Positions 40,189 to 48,316 of a DNA stretch of 48,316 bases are shown one piece after another. Position 1 is the first letter of the stretch; each line of letters begins with the position of its first letter. The notes below the pieces were generated by a model. It had not been told where the DNA came from, made no database searches, and saw only the letters and a program-made list of their open reading frames with translations. The position numbers were made by a program, and so were the translations under genes. Origin of the DNA: Bacillota bacterium (GTDB lineage Bacteria > Bacillota > Clostridia > Lachnospirales > Lachnospiraceae); NCBI GenBank assembly GCA_029226935.1, contig JAQXYZ010000061.1, positions 1 to 48,316 on the forward strand, in the 5' to 3' direction.

Positions 40189-41151
40189 TCACATAAGCCT
40201 TCTTCCCACATTTATCCATAACTGCACTTGAATCCACAAGTAATTTTTCAGATTTTTCATACGAAAATGAACCTTGTGCTCACGACCCTCTTTTGAGCAG
40301 GATAAACCAATTCCCTTGCACACACCTTTGAGATAGACACCGCCCATTCCCTTTGCAGTAAAAAACAGGAGCTTAATCAAATATCCGACCATCAGAAAAG
40401 GCAGATTAATCAGAAGCTGAACAAGCGGCATATTTTTGTAGATCAGATAAATGCTGTTCCTTGATGATAAATCTACTTTAAACGCATTATGGCGTGAGCC
40501 GCTGACACCGCTTCCGGCATGATAAACCACAGCATCCGGCACATATCTATTATCATATCCATAAATATTCGCCCGATACCCAATATCCATGTCCTCAAGA
40601 TATGCAAAATGATTTTCATCAAAATAGCCAATCTTTTCAAACACACTCCGCCTGTAAAGAGCCGCTCCGGCACAGGAAGAAAAAATACGTCCGGGCTCTG
40701 AATATCGTTCCACCGGCTGATCCTTTCCCCGGGAATATGCCCATCCCAGGGCGCAATAAAAATCTCCTGCCCCGTCCAGCTGTTTGGGATGATAAAGACT
40801 GATCATCTTTGCAGCCGCTGAAAAAGCCTGCGGTATCTCATCCAAAGTCGCCTCAAGCCTTGCAATCATTTCCTTATCTGCCACAGTATCATTATTAAGA
40901 AGCAGCACATATTCCGTGCCGGCTGCCCTAATCCCTGCATTTACCGCCTTACAAAATCCGTAATTCTCCTCAAAAGCAATCACATGCGTCTGCGGAAACC
41001 GCTCTTTTACCAGTTCAAGACTTCCATCCCCGGAACCATTGTCCACCACCAAAACCTCTGGGACTACCGTTCCGCGGTAAATGGAGTTCAGACACTCCTC
41101 TATATATTGAATTCCATTGTAATTTGGTATCACCACTGTGGTTTTTGGCAT
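40189..41151 (-). CDS. Glycosyltransferase family 2
   Basis: 320 aa. The GT-A fold has TTVVIPNYNGIQYIEECLNS, VDNGSGDGS, NNDTVADKEM and LEDMDIGYRANIYGY. It resembles rhamnosyltransferases of the WbbL/RfbF type. The C-terminal 80 residues carry a hydrophobic segment (LLINLPFLMVGYLIKLLFFTAKG) that should attach the enzyme to the membrane. It lies 20 bases from the preceding GT2 gene, forming an operon. It presumably adds one sugar to the lipid-linked polymer; which sugar is not known. Confidence 0.9.
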   Translation of the reverse strand: MPKTTVVIPNYNGIQYIEECLNSIYRGTVVPEVLVVDNGSGDGSLELVKERFPQTHVIAFEENYGFCKAVNAGIRAAGTEYVLLLNNDTVADKEMIARLEATLDEIPQAFSAAAKMISLYHPKQLDGAGDFYCALGWAYSRGKDQPVERYSEPGRIFSSCAGAALYRRSVFEKIGYFDENHFAYLEDMDIGYRANIYGYDNRYVPDAVVYHAGSGVSGSRHNAFKVDLSSRNSIYLIYKNMPLVQLLINLPFLMVGYLIKLLFFTAKGMGGVYLKGVCKGIGLSCSKEGREHKVHFRMKNLKNYLWIQVQLWINVGRRLM

Positions 41152-41171
41152 TAATTAAATCCTCTTTTAAC

Positions 41172-42554
41172 TCAATTTATCTTTTCTATCATACAAGGAT
41201 CCCAGACAATTCGGTATCCTAAAGCTCTGATTTTTTCACAAAATCTTCTGCTCAGTTCCAGGTAATCCACCCCTTCATTCAGGCAATCCCTCCAGTCAAA
41301 TCTGCCTGTTATGGGATGCTTCAAATATGGAAGGCCTATCATTTCCTCCAATACAGCTTCTGCTTCACCTGAGACCTTCATACAGCGGACATCCACCATT
41401 TCTGCCTCCTGCTGCAATGATGCCCTGTGCATGTAGCCACTGTATTCCTTATGCAGTCCCTGATAAAGCGCCTCACCCGATGGGGTATATATTCCACCCG
41501 TTATTTTATTATGCCTGTCAATAATCTTTCCTCCCACCACAACGGTATCCGGTCGGTTTGACAAAAGATCCGGCTGATAATCCACCCTGTAAAAGCCCAG
41601 ATGTCTCAAATGGGACACACTGCCCTTCCACCCTCTTGCACGCAAAAAATCTTCCACTGCACGTTTGCCGGCATCATAAGCATACTGCTTGCTTGCAGGA
41701 TTTTCTGCCGTAGACTGTTCATGACATCTCCAGTGATACAGTACCTTATCAACATGGGCGATGGGGAGCTCCAACTTCTTCGTCCTTAGCCGATCCTTCC
41801 CCAGCATTGTATTAACTGACCGCAGCAGAATATCATAATCCTGAGCCCCGTCACAGATACTGCGAAATCCCAGTTCCTGCATCAGCTGACGTTTCATTAC
41901 CATGAAATGACAGACATAATTATTGGACAAAATTAAATCAAGATTAAATTTCGGTTTGTGATTTACCTCATAGTATTCAGACTGGGTTTCATTACATTTG
42001 TCCTCATCCGAATATAACAGTTGTAATTGAATATCCCGCTTTTCGTAGTCATCAATACAACATGCCATCTCATAAAGTGCATCCGGTGTCAGAATATCAT
42101 CATGATCAAGAAGTCCCGCATAGTCCCCCGTGGCATACATTAAACCCTGATTTGTATTGGCAGAAATTCCGGCGTTAACCTTTAACCGTCTGTAAATAAT
42201 CCGCTTATCCGAATAACTTTTTACCACTTTCTCCACTGCATCTGTGGTGGAAGCATCTGCCAAAATCAATTCAAAATTTCCGTAGGTCTGTCCGAGTACC
42301 GAATCAATCATGGCTCTTAAATATTCTTCCTTCGTTTCAAAGGTCGGAACCAGCACACTGAATTTGGTATGAAACCGCTTTCCATCTTCTGCCTGTCCCC
42401 TTAGTTCCAGATCATTTAATGGTTCATAGGTATAGTGATCGGCAGCCTCTGTCTGCACCCGTTCCCTCATGGCATAGTATGCCTGCCTGATTCCGTTTTT
42501 TTTCAAGTACCGCACAGTCTTTTTTAAATTGCTGATTTTGATGATTTTACCCAT
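41172..42554 (-). CDS. Glycosyltransferase family 2
   Basis: 460 aa. A helical N-terminus (1-60) precedes the GT2 domain (about 63-290), with FSVLVPTFETKEEYLRAMIDSV, LADASTTDA and the metal motif LLDHDDILTPDALYEM. LYSDEDK and FNLDLILSNNYVCHF match the first domain of the large two-domain proteins encoded at 44437 and 46469. Residues 300-460 resemble the beginning of a second domain but lack its NDD motif, so this gene may derive from a two-domain ancestor. It is linked by 20 bases to the next GT2 gene. Confidence 0.88.
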   Translation of the reverse strand: MGKIIKISNLKKTVRYLKKNGIRQAYYAMRERVQTEAADHYTYEPLNDLELRGQAEDGKRFHTKFSVLVPTFETKEEYLRAMIDSVLGQTYGNFELILADASTTDAVEKVVKSYSDKRIIYRRLKVNAGISANTNQGLMYATGDYAGLLDHDDILTPDALYEMACCIDDYEKRDIQLQLLYSDEDKCNETQSEYYEVNHKPKFNLDLILSNNYVCHFMVMKRQLMQELGFRSICDGAQDYDILLRSVNTMLGKDRLRTKKLELPIAHVDKVLYHWRCHEQSTAENPASKQYAYDAGKRAVEDFLRARGWKGSVSHLRHLGFYRVDYQPDLLSNRPDTVVVGGKIIDRHNKITGGIYTPSGEALYQGLHKEYSGYMHRASLQQEAEMVDVRCMKVSGEAEAVLEEMIGLPYLKHPITGRFDWRDCLNEGVDYLELSRRFCEKIRALGYRIVWDPCMIEKIN

Positions 42555-42580
42555 GATTTCTTCCCTTGAAATAACCTAAG

Positions 42581-42606
42581 AATCGCCCCGTATAAGCGGG
42601 GCGATT
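42581..42606. terminator. Hairpin between the phosphoglucomutase and GT2 genes
   Basis: AATCGCCCCG (42581-42590) and CGGGGCGATT (42597-42606) form a perfect 10-bp stem with a 6-base loop. It has no T-run on the minus strand, so it may be a weak terminator or an RNA-stability element. Confidence 0.55.
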
Positions 42607-42642
42607 CGCTTCATAAACAAAAATTCTAAATCACTAAAAAAT

Positions 42643-44364
42643 TTAGATATAAGCCTTCAGTGCTTCTGTCAGCTTTTCCAGCTTATCCTGTGCATCCTCG
42701 ATGCTGCTTCCCTTAACACCCATGTAGAATTTAATTTTGGGTTCTGTACCTGAAGGACGGGCACAGCACCAGGAATCATTGGTCAGATCAAAGTAAAGCA
42801 CATTTGATTTCGGCAATCCCGTAGGCTTTTCCTCTCCGGTAGCCAAATCTCTGGTAATACCCTTGTCGTAATCTCTGAACTCTTTTACTGTAAGTTCACC
42901 GAAATTCTTGGGAGGGTTGCTTCTCAATTTATCCATCATTTCCGCAATCTGTCTGGAGCCATCAATTCCTTTTAGGGTAATTGCATACTGTGTTTCCTTA
43001 AAATATCCATACTTTTCATAAAGCTTCAGCATCTGATCCCATACCGTGATACCGTTCTTCTTGCACCATGCAGCCACTTCACACAGGCACATTACTGCAA
43101 CGATAGCGTCCTTATCCCTTGCATGAGTACCTGCAAGGCATCCATAGCTTTCTTCCAGACCAAATACATAGTTATTAGATCCGGTCTGCTCAAAGAATTT
43201 GATCTGCTCACCAATATACTTAAAGCCCGTCAGCACTTCAATGAACTTCACGTTATATTCCTTTGCGATTGCTGCTGCCATATTAGTGGTAACAATGGTA
43301 GATACCATTGCCGGATTTTCAGGCATCCTGCCTGTCGCAGTTCTTTCTCTTAAAATATATTCCGCAATCAGCATACCGGACATATTTCCCGTGAAAGGAA
43401 TGTACTCGCCGGATTTGCTGTCCAGAGCATAAATACCAAGTCGGTCTGCATCCGGATCAGTTGCCAGTACGATATCTGCATTCTTTTCTTTTGCAAGTTT
43501 CAGTGCCAGAGTAAATGCCTTGGGATCTTCCGGATTCGGATAATCCAAAGTAGTAAAATTGGGATCAGGCATTTCCTGTTCAGGCACTACATAGACATGC
43601 TTAAAGCCCAGCTCAGAAAGAATTCTTCTTGCCGGTACATTACCGGTTCCGTTGAAGGGTGAATATACAATTTTAATATCATCTGCAACTTCCTTGATGA
43701 TTTCAGGATGAATAATCTGCTTTTTCAGTTCTTCCATGTAGGCATCATCGATTTCCTTACCAATCACCTGATAAAGTCCTTCTGCCACGGCAGCATCCTT
43801 GTCCATGGTCTTTACCTGATGATAGTCAGTAACCTTCTTTACCTCTTCAATGATCTCCTTATCCTTGGGAGCAGTTACCTGTGCACCGTCTTCCCAGTAA
43901 GCCTTATATCCGTTATATTCCGGTGGATTGTGGCTTGCAGTAATCACGATACCGGAAATACAGTGAAGTTTACGCAGTGCAAAGGATAATTCCGGTGTAG
44001 GGCGAAGGGCATCAAATACATAAGCCTTGATTCCGTTTGCTGCCAGGCAAAGCGCTGCCACATCAGCAAATTCAGGTGACATTCTTCTGGAATCATAGGC
44101 AATGGCAACCCCTCTGTCCTTGCCTCCCTGACTGATAATATAGTTTGCAAGTCCCTGAGTTGCTTTTCTCACCGTGTATATGTTCATACGATTGGTTCCG
44201 GCGCCAATCACACCTCTAAGTCCGCCTGTACCGAATTCCAGTTCCTTATAGAAGCGGTCTTCAATCTCCTTCTCATCTCCTGCAATTGCACGAAGCTCTT
44301 CCTTGGTAGCATCATCAAAGTAAGCATCTTCCAACCAGAAATTATACTGTTCCTTGTAGCTCAT
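42643..44364 (-). CDS. pgcA: Alpha-phosphoglucomutase/phosphomannomutase
   Basis: 573 aa, the length of Gram-positive PgcA. It interconverts glucose-6-phosphate and glucose-1-phosphate, the source of UDP-glucose for lipids and polysaccharides. The phosphoserine is in ITASHNPPEYNGYK, the metal loop is TDPDADRLG, the sugar-binding loop is GLEESYG, and the phosphate-binding end is RPSGTEPKIKFY. AGGAGG precedes the ATG. It is embedded in the glycosyltransferase cluster and likely supplies precursor for it. Confidence 0.95.
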   Translation of the reverse strand: MSYKEQYNFWLEDAYFDDATKEELRAIAGDEKEIEDRFYKELEFGTGGLRGVIGAGTNRMNIYTVRKATQGLANYIISQGGKDRGVAIAYDSRRMSPEFADVAALCLAANGIKAYVFDALRPTPELSFALRKLHCISGIVITASHNPPEYNGYKAYWEDGAQVTAPKDKEIIEEVKKVTDYHQVKTMDKDAAVAEGLYQVIGKEIDDAYMEELKKQIIHPEIIKEVADDIKIVYSPFNGTGNVPARRILSELGFKHVYVVPEQEMPDPNFTTLDYPNPEDPKAFTLALKLAKEKNADIVLATDPDADRLGIYALDSKSGEYIPFTGNMSGMLIAEYILRERTATGRMPENPAMVSTIVTTNMAAAIAKEYNVKFIEVLTGFKYIGEQIKFFEQTGSNNYVFGLEESYGCLAGTHARDKDAIVAVMCLCEVAAWCKKNGITVWDQMLKLYEKYGYFKETQYAITLKGIDGSRQIAEMMDKLRSNPPKNFGELTVKEFRDYDKGITRDLATGEEKPTGLPKSNVLYFDLTNDSWCCARPSGTEPKIKFYMGVKGSSIEDAQDKLEKLTEALKAYI

Positions 44365-44436
44365 AATCGTTCCTCCTGTAAATTTAATTCCCTATACGGA
44401 TTTTCATTACACATCTCTTATTTTACCATAGTCTTT

Positions 44437-46416
44437 CTATATTTTCAAAGCAAAGTCGCTTCGATCTAATGAAAAATTGGGATTGTAGTAAGGATCGCCC
44501 GCCTCAAGCACTTCTTTCCACTTACTTCTGAACTGTTCAGACTCCTTATTATAGCGCTGTGCCTTCTCGCCATTATCGTCCAACCCTCTTGAAACAGATT
44601 CAAAATGATACAGCTCTGCGAAAGGTGTAAATACATTCAAATATCCCTTTTTACGAAGCTTCAGGCAAAAATCCACATCATTCAATGAAATGGCAAAGCC
44701 TTCATCAAGTCCCCCCACCTCATCAAATAACCTTTTATTTACCAGCAGGCATGCACCGGTCACTGCCGAGACATCCTGCGCATAGCAGAGCCGCCCCATG
44801 TATCCTAAGTTTTCCCTGTGCTGCTTATAATGGCTGTGCCCTGCCGTTCTGTGCGCTCCCAATCCCAAAACCACTCCGGCATGCTGGATCGTCTTATCCG
44901 CATAATACAACTTTGCTCCTACTGCACCCACATCCTCTCTCTGTGCATACATCAACAGCTCTTCCATCCAGTTCACGGTAATGACCTGAGTGTCATTGTT
45001 AAGAAGCAGAACATATTCCCCACTTGCACAGGAAACGCCAAGATTGTTCACTGCCGAATAATTAAAGGCTCCCTCGTAGGTAATGACCTTAATCTTTTCT
45101 TTCTCGGAAAGCTCCTGATAATAGTCAAAGGTTTCCTTTTCCGTGCTGTTGTTTTCCACTACAATAATCTCAAAATTTTCATAGGTGGATTTTCCCAGAA
45201 TGGAGGTAATGCACCTTTTTAAATCTGACACATGATCTTTATTCGCAATAATAATAGAAATCATGGGGCTGCCTATAATCTGGTACCGTATTTTAAAAAT
45301 GGTCTCAAAAGCTCTTGTGGATGTAATCTGGAAATGCTCAAAGCCATGGCGTTTTAAGTGATCTGCCACCGCGCCTTTTGCTGCCTCAATGGCATAAGGC
45401 TTCGCTCCGATATCTGCCGCCACACTGCCCGGGTGGCTTCGCCAGTAATAAAGAAGCTTTGGCACATGCACCACATTCTTTGCCCGGTCAGTAAGACGAA
45501 GAATCATGTCATGATCCTGACTTCCATCAAACTTAGACCGAAACAGCTCCGTCCCATCCAGCAGTTCTCTTGCAAACACGCTGAAATGGCAAATATAATT
45601 GTTGGCACGGAGATTATCAATGGCATAATCCGGCTTAAAATGCATGGTCAGCATATGATTAATATTTCCACTCTTAAAAGTCGTTTCATCGCAGTATATG
45701 TAATCTGCCTGTTTTTCGTTGATGACCTCCACATATTCGTACACGGCGCTTGGGTGGAGCACATCATCGTGGTCAAAAAGCCCGATAAATTCCCCTGTCG
45801 CCATCGTGAGACATTGATTGGTATTGCCCGAAATCCCTTCATTCTTATGAAGCTTTCTGTAAAGAATTCTCCGACCTGCCTCGCCCCTGTCCTGATACTC
45901 CTTCACAATTCCTGCCACATAAGCATGCTCCTCATCAGAGCCATCTGCCAGGCACAATTCCCAATTTTCATAGGTCTGACCGGTAACAGACTCAATCATT
46001 TCACGCAGGAATTCCTCCGGTGTATTATAGAGAGGAACTAAAATGCTGATTTTCGGCATTCTGGGAAAAACAGTTTCCCGCTGTCTTTTCGCCTCCGCCT
46101 CATCGGGAAAACTCCTGGTGCCATAGTTCTCCATTGCCTGCCGCTCAATTTTCTTGTACTTCAGCTTTGCCAGCACCCCTCTTAAATTTCCGCAGTTTCT
46201 CAGTCTGTCCCTCTGGCGAATAACAAAATGCATTGCTTTGCGAAGAGGCGCAGACATTTTCCAAAGCGGATTACTCTTGATACGATTCAGTTTAAAGTTA
46301 AGCTCGTCACATCTCGCCTCAAGATCTGCAACACGTCCTGCCAGATCCGCATTGCGCAGATGCTCCTGCTCATAAGCCTTTTGGTAATCTGTCTCCTGCT
46401 CCAAATTCTGTTCCAT
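44437..46416 (-). CDS. Large two-domain GT2 glycosyltransferase with N-terminal coiled coil
   Basis: 659 aa. Residues 1-50 form a coiled coil (RVADLEARCDELNFKLNRI), then a basic linker. The first GT2 domain (about 105-330) has ISILVPLYNTPEEFLREMI, LFDHDDVLHP and FKPDYAIDNLRANNYICHF. The second GT2 domain (about 375-640) has ISIIIANKDHVSDLKRCITSIL, LLLNNDTQVI, SLNDVDFCLKLRKKGY and YHFESVSRG. Similar proteins build rhamnose-rich or teichuronic polymers, with each domain adding a different sugar. The coiled coil may drive complex formation. It is 52 bases from the next GT2 gene upstream. Confidence 0.9.
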   Translation of the reverse strand: MEQNLEQETDYQKAYEQEHLRNADLAGRVADLEARCDELNFKLNRIKSNPLWKMSAPLRKAMHFVIRQRDRLRNCGNLRGVLAKLKYKKIERQAMENYGTRSFPDEAEAKRQRETVFPRMPKISILVPLYNTPEEFLREMIESVTGQTYENWELCLADGSDEEHAYVAGIVKEYQDRGEAGRRILYRKLHKNEGISGNTNQCLTMATGEFIGLFDHDDVLHPSAVYEYVEVINEKQADYIYCDETTFKSGNINHMLTMHFKPDYAIDNLRANNYICHFSVFARELLDGTELFRSKFDGSQDHDMILRLTDRAKNVVHVPKLLYYWRSHPGSVAADIGAKPYAIEAAKGAVADHLKRHGFEHFQITSTRAFETIFKIRYQIIGSPMISIIIANKDHVSDLKRCITSILGKSTYENFEIIVVENNSTEKETFDYYQELSEKEKIKVITYEGAFNYSAVNNLGVSCASGEYVLLLNNDTQVITVNWMEELLMYAQREDVGAVGAKLYYADKTIQHAGVVLGLGAHRTAGHSHYKQHRENLGYMGRLCYAQDVSAVTGACLLVNKRLFDEVGGLDEGFAISLNDVDFCLKLRKKGYLNVFTPFAELYHFESVSRGLDDNGEKAQRYNKESEQFRSKWKEVLEAGDPYYNPNFSLDRSDFALKI

Positions 46417-46468
46417 GCCGCTTTCCTTTCTTCATATGATAAATAATCTTCCTGCTTTTCTTTTCTAT

Positions 46469-48316
46469 TCATTCAATTTCCAGCACCCAGCTGCTCCAGT
46501 TTATCAATTTCTGTCTGGAACATCGGTCTTCAGCCAGCATTCCAAACTGATATACTCCTGAAGGGAGCTCATCCCTCCGCATTTTTGCCGCAAATCCAGT
46601 TAAATCTACATTTAACTGATCTTTCAGGTTGTTTTTAATATCCTTCCTGTACCGACTTTCCAGCTGGATTGCCCAAACCTGCTTATTTTCGCGGTTTCTT
46701 AAAAGTAATTTCTTATTATAACAAGCGTTATCAGCGCCAATTACAAAAGAGTATCCCTGAAAATAATACCCCATATCCTCCGGTTTTACCTTAATTTTTC
46801 CTTTTTCAGGCGCTACGCCGTACTGCCACTTGTAAATGTCCATGGCACATTCCATCCCAACTACCAGACACTGGTCATCCTTTGCCTTCTCTATTTTAGA
46901 AGTGCAAAGAACCGCCTTAGACCAAGGCATATCCAGCGTTACCTGATAATGGTATGCAGGCGAATACTCTGACTCCAGCATATCCGTAGTTAAATACGGG
47001 TGATAAAAGGGATCTTTTCCGTAGAGCTCCTGATGGTGCTCATACAGTACGTCCTTTTCCCTAAGAAGACGGAGCTGCTTTTCTTCCGACTCTCCATCCT
47101 TTCCACGGCTCAACGATTCATGATGATAAAATACCACATCACATCTTTCTATATTATAGTAGCCTTTTTCATAGATGGTATAGCACAAATCTACATCATT
47201 AAAAGCAACTGCCAGTTTTTCGCAGAAGCCTCCTGCCTGTTCAAAGACCTCTCTTCTTACCATCAGACAGGCGCCGGTTACTGCCAGCATATCATGAACT
47301 CCTCTGTTCATTCCATAATAATGCACACTTCCATCATCCAAAAATTGCAGCTTATGTGCAGGTCCCACTCGCAGATTGGTAATTCCCGCATGCTGAATTG
47401 TCTCAGAATCAGGATAGAGCAGCTTTGCACCAACTGCTCCGGCATAAGGGAGGAGTGCCTTTTCCACCATCAGCTCCATCCAATCCGGCTGGATAATCTC
47501 CATATCATCATTTAAAAATAATAACAGTTCACCCTTCGCCTTTCCCGCTCCCAGATTACACATCCTTGAAAAATTGAAGGTCATAGGCTGATACAGATAG
47601 CTGCATCCCCGAAAATCAATCTCTTTTTCCCCATCCTTTTCCTTCAAATGCTGATTTAACCGCTCTGCCTTCTCTTCTATCAATCTTCTGTTCTCATCAT
47701 TGCTCCCGTTATCCACCAAAATCAATTCAAAAGGATGTGAGTATCTGGTTCGCTCCAGTAAGGAATCGACACAATGAAACAACACTCCGGGGTTATCCTT
47801 GGAGGGAATAATAATGGATAACAGACTTTCGGTGCCACTTGTTTCTTCATTATCCTCTTTCCACTGCCCGTCATTTCTTACGGCAAAGTCAGGCAGCCTG
47901 CAATCCTTGATCTGCTCATATCCATCCTTTTTGCTGTGATATAGTACCTGACGAATATGACACACCGGCATTTTGGAAGAATCATGCCCCTTAACAAAGG
48001 CGTTCTGCTGTTTCATCATTTCAAACAGCAGTAAATAGAGCATTTCAACCTGTCCAAAGTAAGCGCTTCTTCCTTCTGTATCCTGTTCCCGCTCCAGTCT
48101 TTCCAATAATCCTCTTTCTTTGCAGCGGAGGTATGCTTCTCTCAACACTCTGGTCCGGACAGTCACCAGTCCACCAAAATAAAAACAGGATAGAAATCTG
48201 TCCGGTGACCAGTCCGGCTTAAACCATGGATTTTCCCTGACATTTTCTTCCTGTATATCTTCATCTCCATAAATCAGGATTATACTTTCATTTTCAAGTA
48301 ATTTTTCGCAAATAAT
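46469..48316 (-). CDS. Large GT2 glycosyltransferase, N-terminus beyond the window
   Basis: The frame is open to the window edge. Codons upstream of the GTG at 48166 read IYGDEDIQ, FKPDWSPDRF and FYFGGLV, the end of a first GT2 domain, so the GTG is not the start. At least 615 residues are in view. A complete second GT2 domain (numbered from that GTG, about 115-385) has LLSIIIPSKDNPGVLFHCVDSL, LFLNDDMEII, FNDVDLCYTIYEKGY and YHHESLSRGKD. After it comes a 170-residue extension with beta-strand character (YQVTLDMPWS, then GVYQFGMLAEDR), perhaps a sugar-binding sandwich domain. It is the most upstream member of the cluster seen here. AAAGGAAAG before the following GT2 gene suggests coupled expression. 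Confidence 0.88.
   Translation of the reverse strand: MICEKLLENESIILIYGDEDIQEENVRENPWFKPDWSPDRFLSCFYFGGLVTVRTRVLREAYLRCKERGLLERLEREQDTEGRSAYFGQVEMLYLLLFEMMKQQNAFVKGHDSSKMPVCHIRQVLYHSKKDGYEQIKDCRLPDFAVRNDGQWKEDNEETSGTESLLSIIIPSKDNPGVLFHCVDSLLERTRYSHPFELILVDNGSNDENRRLIEEKAERLNQHLKEKDGEKEIDFRGCSYLYQPMTFNFSRMCNLGAGKAKGELLLFLNDDMEIIQPDWMELMVEKALLPYAGAVGAKLLYPDSETIQHAGITNLRVGPAHKLQFLDDGSVHYYGMNRGVHDMLAVTGACLMVRREVFEQAGGFCEKLAVAFNDVDLCYTIYEKGYYNIERCDVVFYHHESLSRGKDGESEEKQLRLLREKDVLYEHHQELYGKDPFYHPYLTTDMLESEYSPAYHYQVTLDMPWSKAVLCTSKIEKAKDDQCLVVGMECAMDIYKWQYGVAPEKGKIKVKPEDMGYYFQGYSFVIGADNACYNKKLLLRNRENKQVWAIQLESRYRKDIKNNLKDQLNVDLTGFAAKMRRDELPSGVYQFGMLAEDRCSRQKLINWSSWVLEIE

Noticed and set aside
1-48316. 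tRNA, rRNA or CRISPR loci
   Set aside because: No regularly spaced repeat, cloverleaf-like region or rRNA-like stretch was noticed in any intergenic region; the gaps are all under 300 bases.

Overview
The window looks like chromosomal DNA from an endospore-forming member of the Clostridia, most likely Lachnospiraceae. The basis is moderate-to-low GC, AGGAGG-type ribosome sites, a SPOCS+LysM (SipL-type) spore protein, a Csp-like subtilase, a CZB chemoreceptor, and a style of multi-domain GT2 surface-polysaccharide genes common in that family. No rRNA, tRNA or CRISPR array was seen. Most host genes lie on the minus strand.

The most striking region is 1-7640. One polysaccharide deacetylase gene (CE4/PdaA-PdaB type, minus strand) is cut into three segments by two small, unrelated integrative elements, each with its own large serine recombinase. 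Element A (about 248-3507, 3260 bp, AT-rich) carries a broken ribbon-helix-helix gene, a secreted protein and a recombinase. Element B (about 3850-7304, 3455 bp) carries a soluble CZB-domain chemoreceptor, a 49-aa protein and a recombinase whose frame breaks at an A9 tract. Removing both at the short direct repeats leaves exactly 864 nt (287 codons plus stop) and restores the motifs TFDAAWGNED and DVDSLDWKD. The outer edges of each element, joined, form an inverted repeat whose arms end 20.5 bp from the proposed crossover, as expected for attP. A sigma-E-like promoter precedes the deacetylase and a similar one precedes the recombinase operon of element B. This suggests excision in the sporulating mother cell, like sigK/skin and spsM/SPbeta, but with two elements in one gene.

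7694-18604 is ordinary chromosome: an AEC permease, an S4-domain YlmH-like protein and a PAP2 phosphatase; a GH2 glycosidase convergent with a MATE exporter; a divergent carbamate kinase; a cNMP-binding protein; a class II aldolase; a ytr-like GntR/ABC operon; an LspA-like gene; and a decayed MntA/HepT toxin-antitoxin pair.

18686-34223 holds envelope, proteostasis and housekeeping genes: subtilase; a probable operon of FKBP/trigger-factor lipoprotein, NlpC/P60 hydrolase and ClpX-like ATPase; a small membrane protein; DUF1934; murI; a GntR/FCD regulator with ispE; a DUF5610-like protein; the SPOCS/LysM spore protein; and the overlapping pyrC-pyrK-pyrD genes. A long hairpin covers the ribosome site of the SPOCS gene just downstream of pyrD.

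34337-48316 is cell-surface: a PrcB-like lipoprotein, HtrA, then a polysaccharide cluster with a GT2, an LCP ligase, a polyprenyl-phosphate sugar transferase, two GT2 enzymes, a phosphoglucomutase and two large multi-domain GT2 proteins, the last running off the window edge.
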